The translations under genes and the position numbers were made by a program. DNA of 64,000 nucleotides from Limnohabitans sp. 63ED37-2 (GTDB lineage: Bacteria > Pseudomonadota > Gammaproteobacteria > Burkholderiales > Burkholderiaceae_C), in contig NZ_CP011774.1 in the NCBI RefSeq assembly GCF_001412535.1, positions 1,235,501 to 1,299,500 on the forward strand, in the 5' to 3' direction. Shown piece after piece: positions 24,729 to 32,341 of the stretch (positions within the stretch are counted from its first letter, which is position 1; every line of letters begins with the position of its first letter). A model generated the notes under the pieces. The model ran no database searches, was not told the origin of the DNA, and worked only from the letters and a program-made list of their open reading frames with translations.

Positions 24729-25333
24729 GGTGTCTCCTGGGGTTTTGTGGGGATGGACTGGATGAACTCGGACAAGAGGGTCAACTGCGAATCGATGGCG
24801 GCAGCGGGCGCGAACGGTCGAACCAGGCCCAGGCCCCGCAATGTGGTCAAAACAAACTGCATGTGTGCTTCAGCCTGTCGATGGATGGCGATCTCGGGGA
24901 ATGCTGCCAAGAATTGCACGCGCAGGCGCTGTTGAATAAGGGACCGTTGCTCGATGATGTGGGCGGTCATGACGACATCATCAACCGCAGCCAAGTAGGC
25001 CGACCAAGCGCTTGCAAAACGCGGCTGGCTGTAAAGCTGCGCCCAGGCTTGTCGGACGAAATGCTCTGACCGGCGGCGCAATCCCCAGCGGGGTGAGGGC
25101 CAAAAATCGGTGTCACTTTCGAGTGAATCGATCAGCAGGCTGAGCACTTGCATCATCAAGGCCGCTTTGGAAGGGAAGTGGTGCTGTACCGCGCCGGTGG
25201 TCATGCCAGCGGCTTGGGCCACCGCCTGGATGGAAAGCCTGCCCGCGCCTTTTTCTTGCACCAGAGTCAAGGCCGAGTGGAGCAAACGCTCATGTGTGAG
25301 TTCTCTTTTGACCTGGTGCAAATTGGGTTTCAT
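24725..25333 (-). CDS. TetR family transcriptional regulator
   Basis: The product has 202 residues. An N-terminal HTH (about 15-60) has the pattern LSIQAVAQAAGMTTGAVQHHFPSKAALM, with a helical ligand-binding C-terminal domain. It is the first gene of the operon with the Bug protein and carboxylesterase, overlapping the Bug start by ATGA. It probably represses its own operon from a site in the AT-rich upstream region. I prefer ATG 25333 over the in-frame TTG 25345. Confidence 0.92.
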   Translation of the reverse strand: MKPNLHQVKRELTHERLLHSALTLVQEKGAGRLSIQAVAQAAGMTTGAVQHHFPSKAALMMQVLSLLIDSLESDTDFWPSPRWGLRRRSEHFVRQAWAQLYSQPRFASAWSAYLAAVDDVVMTAHIIEQRSLIQQRLRVQFLAAFPEIAIHRQAEAHMQFVLTTLRGLGLVRPFAPAAAIDSQLTLLSEFIQSIPTKPQETP

Positions 25334-25356
25334 GGGGACTGTCAAAGCCTGCGGTG

Positions 25357-25389
25357 AATTTAAATTAAATTATGGTCGTAATGTAATTT
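25357..25389. promoter_or_regulatory. AT-rich patch upstream of tetR, candidate operator/promoter
   Basis: A markedly AT-rich stretch in GC-rich surroundings begins with the palindrome AATTTAAATT (25357-25366) and continues AAATTATGG...AATGTAATTT. It lies 24 bases upstream of the tetR start. TetR-type regulators usually bind palindromes overlapping their own promoters, so this is a candidate site. Confidence 0.4.
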
Positions 25390-25539
25390 GACGGGCACCA
25401 TGTTTACCCTGATTCAGCCAAGAGCAGGGCAATACATGCTCAGGAGGGCGCAGGGCATTGCGATTGGCGCATTCGCGGCACCAGGCGTTGCAAAATGGGG
25501 CATCAGTACAAACGCCAACCAAGGCGAACAAGGGAGCCC

Positions 25540-27639
25540 ATGAACACAGCCAGTCACTCGCAAGGACCATTGCCGCCTAAGCGCGAGTTCGCCGAGCAGC
25601 ACATGCACACCATCCTGGCCCGCCTTGCCGGGCCGGGGGCAGTGCCCCGTGCCGACCAAGTGGACGCGGTGCATGCGGTGCTGCAACCGGCGTCGCGCGT
25701 GTTGGTGGTGCAAGCCACCGGATGGGGCAAGTCGGCGGTGTACTGGGCGGCCACGCACGCGATCCGCAGCACAGGCGCTGGCCCCACCTTGGTGGTGTCG
25801 CCCTTGCTGGCACTGATGCGCGACCAGGTCAGCGCCGCCGAGCGGGCGGGCCTCAAGGCGGCCACGGTGAACTCCACCAACATCGACGATTGGGACAAGG
25901 TGTTTCAGCGGCTGGACGAGGACGCCATTGACGTGCTGCTGGTCTCGCCCGAGCGGCTGGGCAACCCGCGCTTTGCAGCGCGGCTGGGCGCTTTGTTGGC
26001 CCGGGTAGGTTTGATCGTGATCGACGAAGCACATTGCATCAGCGACTGGGGGTTTGACTTCCGGCCCGATTACCAGCGGCTGGCGCGGGCGCTGCTGTCC
26101 ACGCCCACGGCCAGCGTGTTGGCCACCACGGCCACGGCCAACGAGCGGGTCACGCTGGATATTGGCAAGCAGTTGGGCGATTCCACGGTGACCTTTCGCG
26201 GCACGCTGGCCCGCACTTCGCTCACTTTGTCGGTGGTGCCGGGTTTGTCGCCCTTGCAGCGCTACGCCTGGATTGCCGATGCGCTCGAACAATTGCCTGG
26301 CTCGGGCATTGTGTATGTGCTCACGGTGGCCGAGGCCGAGCGCTTGACGGCTTTTTTGCGCAGCTGCGGCCATGCGGTGGACGCCTACAGCGGGCAAACC
26401 GATGCCGACACGCGTTTGCAAGTGGAAGAGCGTTTGCGCCACAACCAGGTCAAGGCGGTGGTGGCCACGTCGGCGCTGGGCATGGGTTACGACAAGCCGG
26501 ACCTGGGGTTTTGTGTGCATGTGGGCTCGCCCTCGACCCCGGTGGCCTATTACCAGCAGGTCGGGCGTGCGGGCCGGGCGGTGGCGCATGCCGAAGGAGT
26601 GTTGTTGCCGTCAGATGCCGACGAGCGGATTTGGGATTACTTTGCCACCGCGTCAATTCCAGATGCTGCGACAGCCGCCAAGGTGTTGCAAAGCTTGGGC
26701 AGCGATGGGCGCAGCTTGCTCGAGATCGAGGCGGACACCGGCGTGCGCCGGGGGCGGCTGGAAGCGCTGCTCAAAATTTTGGCGGTCGAAGGCGTGGTGG
26801 ACAAAGACGGCTCTGCGTGGCAGGCCACGGGTGTGCCGTATGAGCACGACACGGCCAAATGGACCGCGCTGGCCCAGGTGCGTCAGCAAGAGGCGGGCAT
26901 CATGCGCCAGTACGCACACGGCCAGGGCTGTCTGATGGCCTATTTGCAGACCGCGCTGGACGATCCAGCGCCCGCGCCGTGTGGCCGATGCTCGGTGTGT
27001 ACCGGGCATTTGCCGTTTCCGGGGCTGTCGCCTTCAGCCGACAAACTGATCGCCGCAAGGGACTTTTTGCGCGGCATGGATGTGGACATCGAGCAGCGCA
27101 AACGCTGGCCGGGTGGGGTGGGGCGCAAGGGGAGCATTCGGGGCTTTGATGCGGGCCGTGCTGTGGCCTTTGCCGACGACCCCGGTTGGGTGGCCGAGCT
27201 GCAGGCTTTGCGCCTGGCCACCAGCGGGGCAGGTCATGGCGAGGTGCCGCCTGAGCTGCTGTCCGGGGCTGTGGCCACGCTGGGCCGTTGGGCCAAAAAC
27301 TGGCCTGCGCGGCCCGTGTGTGTGTTGCCACTGCCCACGCCCAACATGGCGGCCAACCGGCAATTGGCGACGCACATTGCGCAAAAAGGCCGTTTGCCTT
27401 TGCACGATGTGTTCAGCTGGCAGGGCGGCCCCGCGCCCGATGACAGCGCCTCCACGCCCGTGGTGGCGCACCTGGAGTCGGCCATCCGCCTGGCTGCCGA
27501 TGCCGCGCTGCCCGCAGGTCCGGTGCTGCTGGTGGCTACCCAAGTGCGCACCCGTTGGGCTGCCACAGTGGCAGCGGCGCTGCTGCGCGAACGTGGGGCC
27601 GCTCAGGTGCTCGTGCTGGCTTTGCATTTGCAGCCTTGA
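25540..27639 (+). CDS. RecQ-like ATP-dependent helicase with C-terminal phosphoribosyltransferase-like region
   Basis: The product has 699 residues. SF2 helicase motifs are motif I ATGWGKS, motif II IDEAHCISDWGFDFRPDY, motif III ATTATA and motif VI QQVGRAGRA. The zinc-binding segment is reduced (QGCLMAYLQTALDDPAPAPCGRCSVC). No HRDC follows; the C-terminal 170 residues end in GPVLLVATQVRTRWAATVAAALL, which resembles the PRPP-loop region of ComF/PRTase-like tails found in some RecQ-like proteins. The usual acidic pair before this loop is replaced by Ala-Thr. ATG 25540 has AGGGAG upstream. It unwinds DNA 3' to 5' by family analogy. A conserved hypothetical gene follows after 36 bases. Confidence 0.88.
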   Translation: MNTASHSQGPLPPKREFAEQHMHTILARLAGPGAVPRADQVDAVHAVLQPASRVLVVQATGWGKSAVYWAATHAIRSTGAGPTLVVSPLLALMRDQVSAAERAGLKAATVNSTNIDDWDKVFQRLDEDAIDVLLVSPERLGNPRFAARLGALLARVGLIVIDEAHCISDWGFDFRPDYQRLARALLSTPTASVLATTATANERVTLDIGKQLGDSTVTFRGTLARTSLTLSVVPGLSPLQRYAWIADALEQLPGSGIVYVLTVAEAERLTAFLRSCGHAVDAYSGQTDADTRLQVEERLRHNQVKAVVATSALGMGYDKPDLGFCVHVGSPSTPVAYYQQVGRAGRAVAHAEGVLLPSDADERIWDYFATASIPDAATAAKVLQSLGSDGRSLLEIEADTGVRRGRLEALLKILAVEGVVDKDGSAWQATGVPYEHDTAKWTALAQVRQQEAGIMRQYAHGQGCLMAYLQTALDDPAPAPCGRCSVCTGHLPFPGLSPSADKLIAARDFLRGMDVDIEQRKRWPGGVGRKGSIRGFDAGRAVAFADDPGWVAELQALRLATSGAGHGEVPPELLSGAVATLGRWAKNWPARPVCVLPLPTPNMAANRQLATHIAQKGRLPLHDVFSWQGGPAPDDSASTPVVAHLESAIRLAADAALPAGPVLLVATQVRTRWAATVAAALLRERGAAQVLVLALHLQP

Positions 27640-27675
27640 GGCATGATCGGCACTTACTTTTGAACGACCCACACG

Positions 27676-28179
27676 ATGAGCGACGACCCACACGACAGCC
27701 CCCTGCTGCAAGAAGCCCGCCTTTGGCAAGACGAAAACTGGACCGCTCAAGTCATCAAGAACGAGGACGACGATGGCTGGGCGGTGGCCATGTTCAAGAC
27801 GGGTGAGTCCGAGCCCGCCTTGGTCGGGCCCTGGACCATGGGCCGCGACAAAAAGAACCCCAAGCCGCTGGACGGCACGGCCTTCATCACGCTGGTCAAA
27901 ACCGCCAGCGAGTTTGTGCGCCGCAGCGAACAGCAGCTGCACGCCCAGCTCAACCAGAGCGTGACCGTGAACGGCAAGTACAGCCGTGTCACGGTGCTGC
28001 TGCGCATCGTGCCTGACGAAGACAACCCCTATGCGGTGCTGAGCGCGCAGGACGAGGGCGGCGATGAGCTGGCTGAAGTCAAGGTGGATGCCGGCTTCAA
28101 ATTCAACCGCCAGACCGCGCAGGCTTGGGTGGATGCCGACTTTGCCAAGCCGGGCCAATCGGGCACTGGCAGGCGCTGA
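27676..28179 (+). CDS. Conserved hypothetical protein
   Basis: The product has 167 residues and is soluble and acidic. It begins with an Asp/Glu-rich segment and contains WAVAMFKTGESEPALVGPWTMGRDKKNPKPLD, followed by a helix (TLVKTASEFVRRSEQQLHAQL) and beta-strand-like stretches. I do not recognise a domain. It sits 36 bases after the RecQ-like helicase on the same strand and may be co-transcribed. Codon use matches the neighbours. Confidence 0.7.
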   Translation: MSDDPHDSPLLQEARLWQDENWTAQVIKNEDDDGWAVAMFKTGESEPALVGPWTMGRDKKNPKPLDGTAFITLVKTASEFVRRSEQQLHAQLNQSVTVNGKYSRVTVLLRIVPDEDNPYAVLSAQDEGGDELAEVKVDAGFKFNRQTAQAWVDADFAKPGQSGTGRR

Positions 28180-28303
28180 AGTCACGCCAGGCTGTCACCT
28201 GCGGGCCAGGCCATCACATGGGTGCTTGACTTGCAGGCGCTGAGCTGGCACCTTGGTGGTTGACTTCACCTGCCACGACCTTTCGTGGCTTTGGAAAGAC
28301 CCC

Positions 28304-29698
28304 ATGAGCCGACAAGCCGCCATTGACCGAGCCCAGCGCCATTTTGACGAGGGCCATTTCCAGCAAACCCTGGCCCGCCGTGTGGCCGCCCCCACCGAGA
28401 GCCAAAACCCCGAGCGTGCCCAGCAGTTGGAGGCTTACCTGACGCAAGAGATGCAACCGGCCTTTGAAGCCATGGGTTTTGCCTGCCGTTTGTTGCATCA
28501 CCCCAAGGCCAAAGCGCCTTTTTTGTGGGCCGAGCGCATCGAAGACCCGGCCTTGCCCACCGCGCTGGGCTACGGCCACGGCGATGTGATCCGGGGCTTG
28601 GACAAGGAATGGAAAAGCGGTTTGTCGCCCTGGTCGCTGACCGAGCAAGCCGGGCGCTGGTACGGCCGGGGCATTGCCGACAACAAGGGCCAACACAGTG
28701 TGAACCTGCAGGCCATGGCCTGTGTCTTGGCCGAGCGAGGGCGATTGGGCTTCAATGCCAAATACCTGATCGAAATGGGCGAGGAAACCGGCTCGCCGGG
28801 TTTGCGCGATGTGTGCGCCGAGCACCGGGAGTTGATGCAAGCCGATTTGCTGATCGCCTCAGACGGCCCAAGGCTGCGTGCAGACCGGCCCACCATTTTT
28901 TTGGGCTCGCGCGGCTGCATCAATTTTGAGTTGTCGATCGAAGCGCGTGCGGGTGCGCACCATTCGGGCAATTGGGGTGGCCTGATTTCCAACCCCGGCA
29001 TTCAGATGGCGCACGCGCTGGCCAGCCTGGTGTCAGCCACGGGCGAAATTCTGGTGCCCGAGTGGCGACCTGCCGAATTGCCCGCATCGGTGCGCCGTGT
29101 GCTGGCCGATTGCGAGGTGGATGGCGGTGCCGACGGGCCGGTGATCGAGCCCGAATGGGGCCAGCCGGGCCTGAGCCCCGCCGAGCGCGTGTTTGGTTGG
29201 TCTTCATTTGAGGTGCTGGCCTTCAAGACCGGCAACCCCGACACACCGGTCAACGCTATTCCGGCGCGGGCCTGGGCTTGTGGCCAGCTGCGCTTTGTGG
29301 TCGGCATTGACCCGGATGACATCCTGCCCGCCTTGCGCAGGCACCTGGACCGGCACGGTTTTGGGATGGTGAAGGTCAAAGCCGCGCGGGACGAATTGTT
29401 CAAGGCCACCCGCATCGACCCCGACGACGACTGGGTGCGCTGGGCGGTAGATTCTCTGGCCAGCACCACGGGTAAAAAACCGGCGGTGCTGCCCAACCTG
29501 GGCGGCTCATTGCCCAACGACATCTTCACCGACGTGTTGGACCTCAAAACCATTTGGGTGCCGCACTCTTACCCAGGTTGTTCGCAGCACGCACCCAACG
29601 AGCATTTGCCGGCCGAATTGTTGCGCGAGGCCTTGACGGTCATGACCGGTTTGTATTGGGATCTGGGCTCGGGCGCTGTGCCTGCGCTGTCACGTTGA
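28304..29698 (+). CDS. M20 family metallopeptidase
   Basis: The product has 464 residues. Zinc-site residues of the M20 family appear in order: His in GYGHGDVI, Asp in GRGIADNKGQH, Glu-Glu in MGEETGS, Asp in SDGPR and the final His in PHSYPGCSQHAPNEH. The Bacterial exopeptidase dimerisation domain lies in the middle (about 210-330). It probably removes a C- or N-terminal amino acid from a short peptide or acylated amino acid. ATG 28304 is supported by GGAAAG; the frame extends upstream without a ribosome site. It is followed after 9 bases by a second M20 gene. Confidence 0.9.
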   Translation: MSRQAAIDRAQRHFDEGHFQQTLARRVAAPTESQNPERAQQLEAYLTQEMQPAFEAMGFACRLLHHPKAKAPFLWAERIEDPALPTALGYGHGDVIRGLDKEWKSGLSPWSLTEQAGRWYGRGIADNKGQHSVNLQAMACVLAERGRLGFNAKYLIEMGEETGSPGLRDVCAEHRELMQADLLIASDGPRLRADRPTIFLGSRGCINFELSIEARAGAHHSGNWGGLISNPGIQMAHALASLVSATGEILVPEWRPAELPASVRRVLADCEVDGGADGPVIEPEWGQPGLSPAERVFGWSSFEVLAFKTGNPDTPVNAIPARAWACGQLRFVVGIDPDDILPALRRHLDRHGFGMVKVKAARDELFKATRIDPDDDWVRWAVDSLASTTGKKPAVLPNLGGSLPNDIFTDVLDLKTIWVPHSYPGCSQHAPNEHLPAELLREALTVMTGLYWDLGSGAVPALSR

Positions 29699-29707
29699 AA
29701 GTCTGAA

Positions 29708-30916
29708 ATGAACGCACGCTACACCTGTTTTTGCCAAATCTCGGACCTGTTCGATGCCGAGCCCTCGCTGCGCGAAACGCGCCAGCACCTGCACAAATTT
29801 CCGGAGTTGTCGTTTCAGGAAAAATCCACCGCGCAATGGGTGGGCGATCGCCTAGAAGGCTGGGGCTACTGCGTCACGCGCAATGTGGGCGGGCATGGCC
29901 TGGTGGCCACACTGCAAAACGGCGCAGGCCGGGGCATCGCCTTGCGGGCCGATATGGACGCTTTGCCAATCCACGAAGAATCCGGTAAACCCTATGCCAG
30001 CGCCCATGCCGGCACCATGCACGCTTGTGGTCACGATGGCCACACGGCCATGCTGATGGGTGCAGCGCAGCAATTGGCCAAAACGCGGCAGTTTCAGGGC
30101 ACGGTGCACCTGGTGTTTCAACCGGCCGAAGAGGCGGGCAAAAACAGCGGCGCGCAGCAAATGATTGCCGATGGTTTGTTCGAACGTTTTCCGTGTGATG
30201 CGATATTTGGCATGCACAACCACCCGGGGGCGGCGCAGGGCACTTTCATGTTTGGAAAGGGCGCTTTCATGTCGGCCTCTGACACTTGCCGCATCAAGGT
30301 CATTGGCCGTGGCGGCCATGCGGCCCGGCCCCACCAAGCGGTGGACCCGGTGATGATCGCGGGCAGTTTGATCATGGCTTTGCAAACCGTGGTTTCGCGC
30401 AACATCGACCCGACCCAGACGGCGGTGGTGACCATCGGCTCGGTGCATGCTGGCCAGGCGTCCAACGTGATCCCCGAGTTCGCCACCTTGGGCTTGAGCA
30501 TCCGATCGTTCAGCCCTGAGGTGCGTAACCGCTTGCAAGAGCGCATCACGCATTTGGTGCGGGATCAGGTCAGCTCCTACGGCGGCGAGGTGGAGATCGA
30601 GTACGAGCGAGGGTACCCGGTGGTGATCAACAGCGAGGCAGAAACCGAATTCGCGCGTCAGGTGGCCGAGGAATTGGTGGGCCCTGAGCAGGTGGTTTTT
30701 CCCTTCGGACCTGTCACGGGCAGCGAAGACTTTGCGTATTACCTGCAGCACAAGCCCGGCAGTTTTTTGCGTTTAGGCAATGGCCTGGACAGCGTCATGC
30801 TGCACAACGCCAAATACGATTTCAACGATGCCAATTTGTCGGTAGGTGCGGCGTATTGGACGCGCCTGGTAGAGCGCTTTTTGAACGAGCCAGCCACGCT
30901 GGCCGATGTTTTGTAA
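29708..30916 (+). CDS. M20D amidohydrolase (hippurate hydrolase/AbgB-like)
   Basis: The product has 402 residues. It has RQHLHKFPELSFQE near the start, ALRADMDALPI, the metal-binding MHACGHDGHTAML, PAEE, and GMHNHPG, the hallmarks of the M20D hippurate/N-acyl-amino acid amidohydrolase family. It hydrolyses the amide of an N-acylated amino acid or similar. It is co-directional with the preceding M20 gene (9 bases apart). The stop codon lies at the edge of a REP-like inverted repeat. Confidence 0.92.
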   Translation: MNARYTCFCQISDLFDAEPSLRETRQHLHKFPELSFQEKSTAQWVGDRLEGWGYCVTRNVGGHGLVATLQNGAGRGIALRADMDALPIHEESGKPYASAHAGTMHACGHDGHTAMLMGAAQQLAKTRQFQGTVHLVFQPAEEAGKNSGAQQMIADGLFERFPCDAIFGMHNHPGAAQGTFMFGKGAFMSASDTCRIKVIGRGGHAARPHQAVDPVMIAGSLIMALQTVVSRNIDPTQTAVVTIGSVHAGQASNVIPEFATLGLSIRSFSPEVRNRLQERITHLVRDQVSSYGGEVEIEYERGYPVVINSEAETEFARQVAEELVGPEQVVFPFGPVTGSEDFAYYLQHKPGSFLRLGNGLDSVMLHNAKYDFNDANLSVGAAYWTRLVERFLNEPATLADVL

Positions 30917-30977
30917 GAGCGGTCTCCGACCGCGATGCGCTTGAGGTTCCATGTTCGCGGCCAGAGTCCGCTCCTAC
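30913..30977. repeat. REP-like inverted repeat pair
   Basis: Two arms, GAGCGGTCTCCGACCGCGA (30917-30935) and the reverse complement of 30955-30973, agree at 16 of 19 positions. The flanks extend the match as GTAAGAGCGG/GTAGGAGCGG. Each arm also forms its own small GCGGTC...GACCGC-type hairpin. This matches the look of REP doublets (BIME) in Pseudomonas and Xanthomonas. The pair could also serve as a terminator region after the amidohydrolase gene. Confidence 0.65.
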
Positions 30978-31060
30978 GAGGGGAATCACCTCGGGTCCAG
31001 GTGCATCATGCCCACCCCTGTGGGCATTGAAACGCTGGTTGCTCCGAATGAATTTGGCGA

Positions 31061-32215
31061 TCAGTCGTCCAGGCCCGTGGCCCCGATTCGGTGGGGCAGG
31101 GGTTGGGGGCCGCAAATGCGGTACATGACCTGGCCGGGCCAAGAAAGATAACCGTCCAGACGCCTTGAAAACAGCACGCCATCGGTCTGGCTGGTGAAGG
31201 TGGTTCGGCCTTTGGCGCCGTGGGGGTTGGCCGGATCGATCACATCGCAAATGGCCTGCCCTTTTTTGACCTTGGCACCTGGCTTGACATGGAACACCAA
31301 AAAGCCAGTGCAGGTGCTGTAGCCCACATCCATGCCGCTCATGGGGGCGGGCGCGGTTTTCAATTTCTTGAGGGGTGCGGCCTTGCCGCCGACCACACCC
31401 TGTCGCACCAGCCAGCGGTACAGGTTCTGCGCATCGGACTGGCCCAATGCGTCGCTCACATCGTGCTGACTGCGCATCTCCACCGTCACTGACATGCAAG
31501 CTTGTGGAATGTTCGCTTGGGGGAACTGCTCGGCCAGTCGTGCCCACAGCACACTGTTGACGCCTGAAAACGTCAGGGCCTTGGGGTAGGGGTCGTTGTA
31601 CATCGTGGCTTCAACGCCCAGGTCGGCCGCCAGAGATGTCAAAGTGCCTGTGGCCACATCGTTTTTAGCGCCAAACAAATGCAAGGCAGCATAAATATCG
31701 CAGTGCAGGTCCAGCACAAAATCGGCATCGCAACTGAGTTTTTGCACCTCAACGCGCAAGGTGCCCAACTCGTTCAAGGGCTTCAATGCTTTCAGGCTGT
31801 CTTGGGCAGCTTTGCGGATGGTGCGCACGTTGGTATCGGCGTCTGCGCCCAGTTTGTTGCCCACGCGCGCGGCCACGGCATCGCTCAGATCGATCCAGTT
31901 GCGGTTGAAGTTTTCATAGCTCAGCAAGTTGTAGCGGCCCGCGTGCGAGTTACCTACCAACTGTGCTTGCCCAATCGGGTTGACCGTGGGCACCAAAATG
32001 ATTTCACCTTGAATCAAGCCTTTTTGGTTGGCTTCGGTGAGCAGGGGCATCAGGTGGTGCAAGGCCATGGTGCCGGGCATTTCATTGGCATGGATGGCCG
32101 CTTGCATGTAGACCTTGGGTCGTGCCCCTGCTTTGCCAAATCGCAGCACCGAAATGTTGCGTTGGGTGCCAGGCGTCATGCTGGGCAAAGTGATGGAACT
32201 TTTCTTGAAGGCCAT
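31061..32215 (-). CDS. Succinylglutamate desuccinylase/aspartoacylase family protein
   Basis: The product has 384 residues. The zinc ligands are visible as His and Glu in AAIHANEMPG and His in VLDLHCD, with a probable catalytic Glu in VTVEMRSQHD. The C-terminal region (GFLVFHVKPGAKVKKGQAICDV) has the flattened lipoyl/biotinyl-like barrel seen in this family. It removes an acyl group from an N-acyl-amino acid or similar. ATG 32215 is strongly supported by AGGAGAC upstream. It is divergent from the peptide ABC importer, with which it may share regulation. Confidence 0.9.
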   Translation of the reverse strand: MAFKKSSITLPSMTPGTQRNISVLRFGKAGARPKVYMQAAIHANEMPGTMALHHLMPLLTEANQKGLIQGEIILVPTVNPIGQAQLVGNSHAGRYNLLSYENFNRNWIDLSDAVAARVGNKLGADADTNVRTIRKAAQDSLKALKPLNELGTLRVEVQKLSCDADFVLDLHCDIYAALHLFGAKNDVATGTLTSLAADLGVEATMYNDPYPKALTFSGVNSVLWARLAEQFPQANIPQACMSVTVEMRSQHDVSDALGQSDAQNLYRWLVRQGVVGGKAAPLKKLKTAPAPMSGMDVGYSTCTGFLVFHVKPGAKVKKGQAICDVIDPANPHGAKGRTTFTSQTDGVLFSRRLDGYLSWPGQVMYRICGPQPLPHRIGATGLDD

Positions 32216-32257
32216 GCTGTCTCCTGATGGATTGTTTTGATTGAATCTAAAGCATAA

Positions 32258-32284
32258 CCCTAATGCTGTTCGACACATTTAGGG
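32258..32284. promoter_or_regulatory. Inverted repeat between aspartoacylase-like gene and ABC operon
   Basis: CCCTAA (32258-32263) and TTAGGG (32279-32284) form a perfect inverted repeat with a 15-base spacer, extended by A/T pairs outside. It lies in the 126-base region between divergent genes and may be a regulator binding site or promoter overlap. Confidence 0.3.
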
Positions 32285-32341
32285 GTAACGTGTAGTTCAA
32301 GCCTTGTGGCTTTTTTTCAACTTTCATATCAGGAGACGACC

